Shown here piece by piece: positions 40,862 to 49,193 of a DNA stretch of 64,000 nt. The stretch spans positions 806,001 through 870,000 of the forward strand of contig JAXLVB010000003.1 of the NCBI GenBank assembly GCA_046329195.1, in the 5' to 3' direction. This DNA is from JAXLVB01 sp046329195. Lineage in GTDB: Bacteria; Bacteroidota; Bacteroidia; Cytophagales; Spirosomataceae. A program made the position numbers and the translations under genes. Numbering within the stretch: the first letter of the stretch is position 1; every line of letters starts with the position of its first letter. The notes under the pieces were generated by a model. It made no database searches and had not been told where the DNA came from. It was given only the letters and a program-made list of their open reading frames with translations.

Positions 40862-43800
40862 ATGCAAAACAACCAACTCAAAACTCAAGACAATCACGCC
40901 AATGGTGCCATTGGGCGCATGGTAGGCTGGCTGGCCAGCAACCGTACTACGGTGTATGTGTTTACGGGTATCATCTTCTTTTGGGGGTTGATTATTTACA
41001 ACAACCTCCCCAAAGAACAGTTCCCAGACATTGTGGTTCCGCAGATTTACATCAATACCGTGTATGCTGGAACTACCCCTGCCGACATCGAGAACGTCAT
41101 CAACAAACCTATTGAGAAGCAGCTCAAGTCGGTGTCGGGGGTGAAAAAAATCACCTCTAATGCCTTGCAGGACGTTTCGGTAATTTTGGTCGAATTTAAC
41201 ACAGACGTACCTGTACCTGTGGCCAAGCAACGGGTAGATGATGCGGTGGATAAGTCTAAAACCGACTTACCAAAAGACTTAACCCGTGACCCTTCGGTCA
41301 TTGAAGTGAACTTCTCGGAGTTTCCGATTATGAACGTAAACCTGTCTGGAAACTATCCGGTGAAGCAACTAAAAGAATATGCCGAATACTTGCAAGACCA
41401 GATTGAAGCCATGCCCGAAATCACACGGGTGGACATTGTAGGCGCACTGAACCGTGAAGTCCAAATCAACGTGGATTTGCCCAAAATGCAATCGGCAGGC
41501 TTAACGTTTACCGATATTCAACAGGCCGTTCAAGGTGAAAATATCAATATTTCGGGCGGCGAACTCAACGTGGACAACATCCGCCGAACCTTGCGAGTAA
41601 AAGGCGAGTTCAAAGACATGCAGCAGTTATCAAATCTGCTGATTCGTACCGCCACAGGTGCTACGGTGCGCTTAGGTGAGGTAGCCGACGTGCGAGACAA
41701 CTTTGAAGAAAAGCAAGATTTTGCTCGCTTAGACAACAAGCCTGTAGTGACCCTCAATGTCATCAAACGGTCAGGTTCTAACTTGGTGATTGCCTCCGAA
41801 AAAATCGAAAAGGCTATCGAAGAAGCCAAAAAATCACATTTTCCTGAAGGACTGAACATTACGGTAACTGCCGACCAATCAGAACGAACCAAAGCTGACC
41901 TCAACGACTTGATTAACACCGTAATCCTTGGATTTATCTTTGTGGTGTTGGTTTTGATGTTCTTCATGGGGGTACGAGACGCCATCTTCGTAGCGCTTTC
42001 GGTACCACTTTCAGCCTTAGTGGCGTTTTTGTTTATGCCTTCATTGGGCTTCTCACTTAACACCATCGTTTTGTTTGCTTTCTTGTTAGGTTTGGGTATT
42101 GTGGTGGACGACGCCATCGTGGTCATCGAAAACACACACCGGATTTTTAACAAATACCCCAAGATGAACATCGTGCAGGCAGTTCGAACAGCTGCTGGCG
42201 AGGTATTTATTCCTGTATTGACCGGAACACTCACTACGGTTTCGCCGTTTTTACCACTCCTCTTTTGGCCCGGTATCATCGGCGAGTTTATGAAGTATAT
42301 GCCCATCACGCTAGTGCTTACGCTGTTTGCTTCTTTGTTTGTAGCCTACGTTATTAACCCTGTGTTTGCGGTTTCGTTCATGAAACGCCACGAAGAATCC
42401 ATAGAAGCCGACCGTAGTTTCAAGGCTATTCGTCGTCCAGTTATCGTAATGTTTGCAGCAATGGTTCTGGGGTATTTAATCAATGTAGGTATTGGCAACT
42501 TCGTGGCTTTTATCATGATACTGTACGTATTTAACCACTACATCCTGACGCCACGCATCCTTAATCCGTTCCAGAACAAGGCGCTTCCTGCTTTCAAGAA
42601 TGGCTATCGTCGCTTGATTTCGTATGTCATTCAAGGCTGGCGTCCGGTCCTATTTATCGGAATGGCTGTTGGTATTTGGATTTTCTCCTTTGTACTAACA
42701 GCACTAGTTAAGCCCAATGTCATTCTGTTTCCAAGTGGCGAGCCTGACTACATTTATGTTTATACCAAGTTGCCTATTGGTACCGATGCCCGCATGACTG
42801 ATTCGGTTACAAAAATTGTAGAGAAGAAAGTCTTTAACGTCATCAAAGCAAACCATGCCGAAGAAGCCGTCAACTCAATTATCTCGAATGTAGGTAAAAA
42901 CGCCGGTGACCCTTTCCAGCCCGACCGCTCGGCTACGCCTCACAAGAGTAAAGTAACGGTAGCCTTTGTCAAGAAAGAACTTCGTGGCGGCGTATCGTCA
43001 CAAGCCTTGCTCGACATCATGCAAAAAGAGGTGAAGGGTATTCCAGGGGCCGAAATTTCGGTACAACGTGAAAACAACGGCCCCCCAACTGGTAAGCCTA
43101 TCTCTATCGAAATCGCTGGCGAAGATTTCAAGCAGTTGATTGCCTTAGAAAAACAAGTACGCAAAGGCATTCAAGAAGCTGGTATTGAGGGCATTGAAGA
43201 ATTGAAATCTGACTTGGTTATCAACAAGCCCGAAATTCAGATAGATATTGACCGTGAAAAAGCCCAACGAGAAGGCATCAGTTCGGCCCAAGCAGCTATG
43301 GCCATTCGGACGGCGTTGTTTGGTACAGAAATCTCTAAATTCCGTGACGATAAGGACGAATATCCGATTCAGCTTCGCCTCAAACCCGACGACCGTAGCC
43401 AGATTGAGCGCTTGTTGAGCATGAATATTACCTATCGGGATATGAACTCTGGCGGACAGCTACGCCAAGTACCGCTCAACTCCATTGCCAACATTAGCTA
43501 TTCGACTACGTTTAGCCAAATCAATCGCAAAAACCAACAGCGAGTGGTAACGCTTGGCTCCGACGCAATAAATGGCTATAACGCCAACAAAATCGTAGGG
43601 CAAATTCAGCAAATGGTCAATACAATGGACATTCCGGCGGGCTATACCATCAAAATGGGTGGTGAGCAAGACGATTTCAAAGAAACGGGAGCTTTCTTGT
43701 CGCAGGCGTTTGGGGCAGCTTTGATGTTTATTTTCTTGATTTTGGTGACGCAGTTCAACTCCGTAACAAAGCCGCTGATTATCTTCTTCACCATCTTGTT

Positions 43801-44296
43801 GAGTATCATTGGTGTACTATTAGGTTTCGACATCTTCGGTATGACCTACTCGGTACTTATGTCAGGTGTTGGGATTGTGTCGTTGGCCGGGATTGTGGTC
43901 AAAAACGGTATTCTCCTCATCGAGTTTATTGATGAGCTTCGTGAGCGTGGTTATGGCCTACGTGAAGCCATCATCGAAGGCGGTGCCACTCGTTTGACCC
44001 CCGTATTGCTCACTGCTTCGGCAGCTGTATTGGGCTTGATTCCACTGGCTTTGGGGCTTAATATCAACTTCGTTACGTTATTTACAGAGCTGAACCCGCA
44101 TATCTTTATTGGAGGTGACAGCGCTGTATTTTGGGGCATTTTGGCTTGGACCATCATTTTCGGATTGAGTTTCTCTACCCTACTCACACTCATCATCGTG
44201 CCGTGTATGTACTATGTGAACGAGCGAGTACGAGAAAAATTCTTCCGTAAAAAGCCAGCTCCAGTGGTTGAAGTCCTCGAACCAGCCGAAGCATAA
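40862..44296 (+). CDS. RND (AcrB/HAE1-like) multidrug efflux permease
   Basis: 1144 residues, the inner-membrane proton-driven pump. TM1 (about 25-43) is followed by a porter domain, then TM2-TM6 (GFIFVVLVLMFFMGVRDAIFVALSVPLS; LLGLGIVVDDAIVVIENTHR, with the paired Asp residues of TM4 that relay protons), an amphipathic segment, a long linker with extra TM-like segments at about 520-560 and 595-620, the second porter half, and TM8-TM12 (GVGIVSLAGIVVKNGILLIEFIDELRERG). It is the last gene of the tetR-tolC-adaptor-pump operon, 12 bases after the adaptor, closed by a terminator. It is somewhat longer than AcrB because of the central insert. Substrates cannot be told. Confidence 0.93.
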   Translation: MQNNQLKTQDNHANGAIGRMVGWLASNRTTVYVFTGIIFFWGLIIYNNLPKEQFPDIVVPQIYINTVYAGTTPADIENVINKPIEKQLKSVSGVKKITSNALQDVSVILVEFNTDVPVPVAKQRVDDAVDKSKTDLPKDLTRDPSVIEVNFSEFPIMNVNLSGNYPVKQLKEYAEYLQDQIEAMPEITRVDIVGALNREVQINVDLPKMQSAGLTFTDIQQAVQGENINISGGELNVDNIRRTLRVKGEFKDMQQLSNLLIRTATGATVRLGEVADVRDNFEEKQDFARLDNKPVVTLNVIKRSGSNLVIASEKIEKAIEEAKKSHFPEGLNITVTADQSERTKADLNDLINTVILGFIFVVLVLMFFMGVRDAIFVALSVPLSALVAFLFMPSLGFSLNTIVLFAFLLGLGIVVDDAIVVIENTHRIFNKYPKMNIVQAVRTAAGEVFIPVLTGTLTTVSPFLPLLFWPGIIGEFMKYMPITLVLTLFASLFVAYVINPVFAVSFMKRHEESIEADRSFKAIRRPVIVMFAAMVLGYLINVGIGNFVAFIMILYVFNHYILTPRILNPFQNKALPAFKNGYRRLISYVIQGWRPVLFIGMAVGIWIFSFVLTALVKPNVILFPSGEPDYIYVYTKLPIGTDARMTDSVTKIVEKKVFNVIKANHAEEAVNSIISNVGKNAGDPFQPDRSATPHKSKVTVAFVKKELRGGVSSQALLDIMQKEVKGIPGAEISVQRENNGPPTGKPISIEIAGEDFKQLIALEKQVRKGIQEAGIEGIEELKSDLVINKPEIQIDIDREKAQREGISSAQAAMAIRTALFGTEISKFRDDKDEYPIQLRLKPDDRSQIERLLSMNITYRDMNSGGQLRQVPLNSIANISYSTTFSQINRKNQQRVVTLGSDAINGYNANKIVGQIQQMVNTMDIPAGYTIKMGGEQDDFKETGAFLSQAFGAALMFIFLILVTQFNSVTKPLIIFFTILLSIIGVLLGFDIFGMTYSVLMSGVGIVSLAGIVVKNGILLIEFIDELRERGYGLREAIIEGGATRLTPVLLTASAAVLGLIPLALGLNINFVTLFTELNPHIFIGGDSAVFWGILAWTIIFGLSFSTLLTLIIVPCMYYVNERVREKFFRKKPAPVVEVLEPAEA

Positions 44297-44368
44297 TAAG
44301 TTGATAATATGACGGATTGAGTATCAGGGTTAATCAACTGATAGTCAGACGAAATAAGACCAGTTTAT

Positions 44369-44406
44369 AACAAAAAAGCGGAAGAAGGTTCTTCCGCTTT
44401 TTTGTT
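44369..44406. terminator. terminator of the RND operon, bidirectional
   Basis: An 18-bp stem AACAAAAAAGCGGAAGAA and complement, between the convergent pump (stop 44296) and phosphorylase (stop 44431) genes. Confidence 0.9.
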
Positions 44407-44430
44407 GCTATATCTGACGAAACAGCTCCG

Positions 44431-46086
44431 TTAGTACACTTTTTCGTAATACTCAGTGGCCATTCTGCTGGAGTCAAAAAACGGAATCACATCTTGCATA
44501 CTCCGATACACCAGATGGTTCCACTGGTTGGGTTGGTCGTAATAAAGCGGCAGGATTTCTTGATTCAGAATCTCGTAAAAATGCTGAATATCGTGTGCAT
44601 CTCGCTCATGAGCAGGCGCTCCATGCGAGGCCGGTGGCACAATAAACGCATTGTGACCATGCTTGGCAAATTCGCAAATCCAGCCATCAAAAGTCGAGAA
44701 ATTAATGGACCCGTTCATAGCTGCCGTCATTCCGCTTGTACCCGATGCCTCACGAGTCACCACAGGAGTATTTAGCCACAAATCTGAGCCATCCTTGAGC
44801 AATTTGGAAAGTCCAAGTTCATAACCAGTCAGGACGGATACATTGGGATACAAAAAACTCAAATGCACCAAGCGATTAAATGTATCAACAGCACCATAGT
44901 CTTTGGGGTAGGGCTTACCTGCCCAAATAATTTGAATCGGTTGCTTGGTGTTTTTGACCAACGCATCAAAAGCGGCGGTATCCCACGTAAGCAAATCGGC
45001 TCGTTTGTAGCCTGCAAAGCGGCGAGCCCACACCAGAGTAAGCACATCTGGATCAAATAGCTTACCCGTTTGGTCGGCTACTACCTTAAATAATTGTTTT
45101 TTCAGTTCTTTTTTCCGCTCCCGAATCGCCTCTAAGTCTTCTACTTTATGAGCTCGCTCCAGTTCGTTGTCCATCCAGTACGTTTTGTTTTGGGCGTTGG
45201 TCACGTGCGTAATCTCACAAATCCCCGAAAAACCACCCCACATTTGCCGTGACACCTCACCGTGCAATTTAGAGACGGCATTAGCCTTACGGCTCAGGCG
45301 CAGTGCTGCCAGCGAATGATTAAACACGTGGTCTTGCATACCCGTAATTCGACGGACTTCATCGAGCGGCACTCCAGCAAAAAAACTCAGGATGTTCAGT
45401 TGATTAATATCATGCTTTTCGTTGCCGGCTTCTTCGGGCGTGTGGGTCGTAAAAACCAAGCGTTTGCGTACTTCTTCAACCTTTTTGTACTTTTTGTAGA
45501 GATAAAAAGCCGCCGAAAGCGCATGGGCTTCGTTGAGGTGATACACGTCGGGGTCGTAGCCCATCGTGTCGAGTAGTTTGGCTCCCCCTACTCCTAACAA
45601 AATACATTGGGCGATTTTGGCCGAAACGTTGTCGTCATAAAGGCGATACGAAATAGACCGAGCCAAGCCGTCGTTGCCGTCGGTGTCAGTGGTCAAGAAA
45701 AACATCGGCGCCGTACCAAACGTTTCGGCAGGCAAAAAGTACGCCGCTACCCACACTGGTGTGTGGTGAATATCAATCTGAAAACGGATGCCTGTGTCTT
45801 TCAAGAAATAGTAAAACTTTTCACGAAAGAGCACATCCATTTCGTTGGTTTGCGAACGCACTTGGTCGTAATACCCAAACTTCCACAAAATACCGATACC
45901 GATTACATTTTGGCGTTCTTCGTACACGCTTCGCATGTGGGAGCCTGCCAAAAAGCCCAAACCGCCCGAATACGTTTTGAGCGCTTGGTCAATGGCAAAC
46001 TCCATCGAAAAATAGGCAACTGACTTTTTGAACGAGGGATTAAACGAGTAAGGATGTTGAAACTGAGCAGGTAGTTTTTTAGACAT
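44431..46086 (-). CDS. alpha-glucan phosphorylase homologue (GT35) lacking the PLP lysine
   Basis: 551 residues of the short alpha-glucan phosphorylase type (usual long forms have about 800). Family features are VAYFSMEFAIDQALKTYSGGLGFLAGSH at the start, YHLNEAHALSAAF, VFTTHTPEEAGNEKHD, LVWARRFAGYKRADLL and VSVLTGYELGLSKLLKDGSDLWLNTP. The cofactor segment reads REASGTSGMTAAMNG. In phosphorylases this site has Lys (GMK or NMK) that holds pyridoxal phosphate; here codon 44727-44725 is ACG, giving Thr454. So phosphorolysis by the known PLP route is doubtful, though this variant appears, from memory, to occur in other Bacteroidota. The gene stands alone; a terminator is shared with the RND operon. 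Confidence 0.85.
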   Translation of the reverse strand: MSKKLPAQFQHPYSFNPSFKKSVAYFSMEFAIDQALKTYSGGLGFLAGSHMRSVYEERQNVIGIGILWKFGYYDQVRSQTNEMDVLFREKFYYFLKDTGIRFQIDIHHTPVWVAAYFLPAETFGTAPMFFLTTDTDGNDGLARSISYRLYDDNVSAKIAQCILLGVGGAKLLDTMGYDPDVYHLNEAHALSAAFYLYKKYKKVEEVRKRLVFTTHTPEEAGNEKHDINQLNILSFFAGVPLDEVRRITGMQDHVFNHSLAALRLSRKANAVSKLHGEVSRQMWGGFSGICEITHVTNAQNKTYWMDNELERAHKVEDLEAIRERKKELKKQLFKVVADQTGKLFDPDVLTLVWARRFAGYKRADLLTWDTAAFDALVKNTKQPIQIIWAGKPYPKDYGAVDTFNRLVHLSFLYPNVSVLTGYELGLSKLLKDGSDLWLNTPVVTREASGTSGMTAAMNGSINFSTFDGWICEFAKHGHNAFIVPPASHGAPAHERDAHDIQHFYEILNQEILPLYYDQPNQWNHLVYRSMQDVIPFFDSSRMATEYYEKVY

Positions 46087-46256
46087 AAGTGGTTTTGTTA
46101 AGCGTTGTGTAGGCCCAAAGAGAGGGTTGTTGCTTTAGGCATACGAGTCATTCATCATAGTTGAAGCGGCAAAAGTAGAAAAAAGAACGTTTTTTCTTGA
46201 AAAAATTTTATTTATGATTTTAGAATGCCTGAATCCTGAAATTTTACGAATCACCA

Positions 46257-46288
46257 TTTGGCTTTTCGGAATGAAAACCGTACCTTTG
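46257..46288 (+). promoter_or_regulatory. promoter of rpsL-rpsG
   Basis: TTTG (46257-46260), a 20-base spacer and TACCTTTG (46281-46288), an exact match to the Bacteroidetes housekeeping consensus, 48 bases before the ATG. Confidence 0.7.
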
Positions 46289-46336
46289 CGTTCCATTTTT
46301 GAATAGGACTGTACTAATCAATTCATTTTCAAGAGA

Positions 46337-46765
46337 ATGCCTACTATACAACAGTTAGTAAGAAAAGGAAGAGAAGCCTTGACTTGGAAATCTAAGTCAC
46401 CAGCGCTTGACTCTTGCCCTCAGCGTCGGGGGGTGTGTACTCGTGTGTACACTACGACGCCCAAGAAGCCAAACTCAGCGCTTCGCAAAGTAGCTCGTGT
46501 GCGTTTGTCACATGGCAAAGAAGTTAACGCCTACATTCCGGGCGAAGGTCACAACCTCCAAGAGCACTCAATCGTATTGGTACGTGGTGGTCGTGTGAAA
46601 GACCTTCCAGGGGTTCGTTACCACATTGTTCGTGGTGCCCTTGATACAGGTGGAGTAAAAGATCGTAAGCAAAGCCGTTCTAAGTACGGTGCAAAACGTC
46701 CAAAACCAGGTCAGGTAGCTGCAGCTGGCAAAGGAGCACCAGCAAAAGGCGGTAAGAAGAAGTAA
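46337..46765 (+). CDS. rpsL: 30S ribosomal protein S12
   Basis: 142 residues. It begins MPTIQQLVRKGREALTWKSKSPAL and contains CTRVYTTTPKKPNSALRKVARVRL and VRGGRVKDLPGVRYHIVRG, the decoding-centre loops. Lys at 43 and 88, the positions where streptomycin-resistance substitutions occur, are wild type. The standard protein is about 124 residues; the extra C-terminal tail is rich in Ala, Gly and Lys. First gene of a short str operon with rpsG. Confidence 0.97.
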   Translation: MPTIQQLVRKGREALTWKSKSPALDSCPQRRGVCTRVYTTTPKKPNSALRKVARVRLSHGKEVNAYIPGEGHNLQEHSIVLVRGGRVKDLPGVRYHIVRGALDTGGVKDRKQSRSKYGAKRPKPGQVAAAGKGAPAKGGKKK

Positions 46766-46768
46766 AAT

Positions 46769-46863
46769 CAATTTGAAGATTAGTCAATTTGAGAATTTGA
46801 AAATAGCCAATTTGAGAACCATCACCTCTTCAAATTTTCAAATTATCACATTTTCAAATTAAC
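46769..46863. repeat. AT-rich interspersed inverted repeats between rpsL and rpsG
   Basis: Several copies of CAATTTGA and AATTTGAAAAT on the left face several copies of TTCAAATTTTCAAATTA on the right, with a short non-repetitive piece between. The RNA could fold into a long weak hairpin. Such tracts are often seen between genes in this phylum; a function in balancing S12 and S7 output is possible but unproven. Confidence 0.55.
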
Positions 46864-46928
46864 AGATGCAGTATGCTTGGTTAAGAGCAGAAGATGCATC
46901 ACCAACACATTTAAAAACTTAACTAACA

Positions 46929-47396
46929 ATGAGAAAGTCAAAACCCCCAAAGCGTTACGTACTTCCTGATCCGAAGTTTAAAGATACAATGGTGACGAAG
47001 TTCGTAAACAATTTGATGTATGATGGTAAGAAATCCATCGCCTATTCAATTTTTTACGGTGCATTAGATAAAGTACAGGACCGTACCAAAGAAAGCGGCT
47101 TAGAAATGTGGCGCAAGGCACTTAACAATGTGATGCCTTCGGTTGAGGTAAAGAGCCGTCGTGTAGGTGGTGCCAACTTCCAGGTACCTACCGAAGTTCG
47201 TCCAGACCGCAAAGTGTCGTTGGGTATGAAGTGGATGATTAAATATGCCCGTCTTCGTGGTGACAAAACCATGATTGACCGTTTGGCTAACGAAATCATT
47301 GCTGCGGCTAAAGGCGAAGGTGCTGCTGTGAAGAAGAAGGATGATACACACCGTATGGCAGAAGCAAACAAAGCATTCTCTCACTTCCGCTTCTAA
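46929..47396 (+). CDS. rpsG: 30S ribosomal protein S7
   Basis: 155 residues, the normal length. It begins MRKSKPPKRYVLPDPKFKDTMVTKFVNNLMYDGKKS and has NVMPSVEVKSRRVGGANFQVPTEVRPDRK, the S7 signature that contacts 16S rRNA and E-site tRNA, and ends ANKAFSHFRF. It follows rpsL at 163 bases. The usual next genes fusA and rpsJ are not here; a terminator follows. Confidence 0.97.
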   Translation: MRKSKPPKRYVLPDPKFKDTMVTKFVNNLMYDGKKSIAYSIFYGALDKVQDRTKESGLEMWRKALNNVMPSVEVKSRRVGGANFQVPTEVRPDRKVSLGMKWMIKYARLRGDKTMIDRLANEIIAAAKGEGAAVKKKDDTHRMAEANKAFSHFRF

Positions 47397-47445
47397 TCAA
47401 GACTCAGTGTTACGAGCTGCTTAGGTTTCGTAACGTTATCATAAC

Positions 47446-47486
47446 AAAACGTCGGCAGGATAAAAATCCTCGCCGACGTTTTTTAT
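47446..47486 (+). terminator. terminator of rpsL-rpsG
   Basis: An 11-bp stem AAAACGTCGGC/GCCGACGTTTT continued by AGGAT/ATCCT with one bulged base, then T6, about 50 bases past rpsG. Confidence 0.88.
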
Positions 47487-47495
47487 TTTTGGGCT

Positions 47496-48164
47496 ATGAA
47501 TCCGCAACCTGTTTATTTTTTGAGCGGCCTTGGTGCCGACGAGCGTGCCTTTCAAGCACTGCGCTTGCCCGATGTTTCGATGCATCATGTGCGTTGGCTC
47601 AAACCTCAACCTCGTGAGCGCATAGAGCAGTATGCACTTCGTTTGTTAGAACAGATTCCAACGCCAAAGCCTATTTTGGTTGGTTTGTCGTTTGGGGGAA
47701 TGCTTTCTGTAGAAATTGCTAAACAAGTACCAGTTCAGAAAATAATCCAAATCTCCAGTGCTCGTACCCACCACGCCATTCCAAAATTCTACAAAGCAGG
47801 GCGGTATTTCCCGATTTATCGTTGGGTACCCATCAAAAGCTATTTGCGATACAGCCCTCTGGCTTACAAACGAGTAGGTGCTCGCTTACCTCAAGACATT
47901 GCCACGCTCAAGCAGGTTTTTATGGAGGCAGATGAAGACTTTTACAAATGGGCGATTCATCAGATTGTGCATTGGCGCAACGAAGTAGTGCTCCCCAATT
48001 TGGTGCAGATTCACGGTACTCGTGACCAGCTTCTCCCCGATTTTTCGACCGCAAAATACGTAGTAGAAGACGGTACACACTACATGGTTCGGGACAGGGC
48101 AGCTGAAATTTCGGCTATTTTGATGAAAGAAATCGGTATCAATCCCTCTCATCCAACAGCGTAA
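47496..48164 (+). CDS. alpha/beta hydrolase
   Basis: 222 residues of the alpha/beta-hydrolase fold. It begins QPVYFLSGLGADERAFQALRLPD (oxyanion-hole region). The nucleophile elbow GLSFGGMLSVEIA gives Ser in G-x-S-x-G. A late LVQIHGTRDQLLPDF gives the acid, and VVEDGTHYMV the catalytic His. No signal peptide is seen, so it is cytoplasmic; substrate unknown. The next gene starts three bases after its stop, so it is probably co-transcribed with two lipoprotein genes. Confidence 0.82.
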   Translation: MNPQPVYFLSGLGADERAFQALRLPDVSMHHVRWLKPQPRERIEQYALRLLEQIPTPKPILVGLSFGGMLSVEIAKQVPVQKIIQISSARTHHAIPKFYKAGRYFPIYRWVPIKSYLRYSPLAYKRVGARLPQDIATLKQVFMEADEDFYKWAIHQIVHWRNEVVLPNLVQIHGTRDQLLPDFSTAKYVVEDGTHYMVRDRAAEISAILMKEIGINPSHPTA

Positions 48165-48167
48165 TCC

Positions 48168-49193
48168 ATGAGGCATTGGATTGTTTTGACCTTGGTTGGA
48201 TTGTTGTTTTCTTGTCAGCATCCCAAGCCGCCCAAATCGGTCACATCGTCGTTTTATTTTTGGAAAACCAATGTCTTTTTCACTGAAAAAGAGCGCACTA
48301 CGCTTCAAAGCAACCACGTCAAGAAACTGTACGTCAAGTTTTTTGATGTAGATTGGCATCAAGGGCCAGCGCCTAAAGCCATTGTTCAACTAAACGATAC
48401 TACCCTTCAGCAGTTCAACATCATTCCGGTGGTGTATATCACCAATCAAACCATGCTTCGGATCAACCCTCGGCAGGTGGATACATTGGCCAAACAGATT
48501 GCTCAGAAGGTAAGTCAACTTGCCCAGAAAAGGTCGCTCTCCTTTGCCGAAATCCAACTCGATTGCGACTGGACAATCAGCAGCCGAAATGCGTATTTTA
48601 GGCTACTGAGTCAGCTCCGTTCGTATGTATCTAATCGAACGATTTCGGCTACGATTCGGCTTCACCAAATCAAATATGCTGACAAAACGGGCGTTCCGCC
48701 CGTGGACAGAGGCCTGCTCATGTGCTACAACATGGCCGACTGGAAGAAAGCCTCTACCGAAAACTCTATCTTTGACACCGAAGTGATAGGCTCCTACTTG
48801 GGTAATGTAGAAGACCACCCCCTTCCTCTCGATGTGGCGCTACCGCTATTTCGTTGGGCCGTTATTTATCGTCACAATCGATTTGTGGCCTTTGTCAATC
48901 ATGCCGACAGCCCGTTGCTCCAGCGGTTACGCTATCTCACCGTCACGGATAAGCCAAATCGGTTTGTGGTGAATGCTGATACGATGGCGTTGGGGCTTTC
49001 GTTGCACCAAGGCGATGTACTCAGAACCGAAGTAGCCTCTTACAACGACCTTTTAGTAACTATTCGGATGCTTCGTAAGCGGATTCAAAACCAAACGCTT
49101 ACCTTTGCTTTCTATCATCTCGACCAACCGACCTTAACTTTTTATACAGATGAGCAGATTTCACAGCTTTTTGCAGCAATTAAAGAGCCGTAG
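48168..49193 (+). CDS. lipoprotein of unknown function, possible TIM-barrel glycosidase-like fold
   Basis: 341 residues. A short lipoprotein signal ends LLFSC (C16). The body alternates strands and helices: FYFWKTNVFFTEKER, VKKLYVKFFDVDW, NIIPVVYITNQTML, LSFAEIQLDCDWTISSRNAYFRLLSQL, TISATIRLHQIK, RGLLMCYNMAD, and LPLFRWAVIYRHNRFVAFV. The strand EIQLDCDW followed by GLLMCYNM recalls the barrel of GH18-like proteins, but no catalytic D-x-x-D-x-D-x-E is present, so it is not called an enzyme. It overlaps the next gene by 44 bases and follows the hydrolase by three, giving a tight three-gene operon. Confidence 0.7.
   Translation: MRHWIVLTLVGLLFSCQHPKPPKSVTSSFYFWKTNVFFTEKERTTLQSNHVKKLYVKFFDVDWHQGPAPKAIVQLNDTTLQQFNIIPVVYITNQTMLRINPRQVDTLAKQIAQKVSQLAQKRSLSFAEIQLDCDWTISSRNAYFRLLSQLRSYVSNRTISATIRLHQIKYADKTGVPPVDRGLLMCYNMADWKKASTENSIFDTEVIGSYLGNVEDHPLPLDVALPLFRWAVIYRHNRFVAFVNHADSPLLQRLRYLTVTDKPNRFVVNADTMALGLSLHQGDVLRTEVASYNDLLVTIRMLRKRIQNQTLTFAFYHLDQPTLTFYTDEQISQLFAAIKEP

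Noticed and set aside
41530..42309. Long minus-strand frame (about 259 codons) inside the RND pump gene
   Set aside because: Composition is Ser/Thr/Lys-rich antisense text typical of a shadow of membrane-protein codons; the plus strand is a full RND permease.
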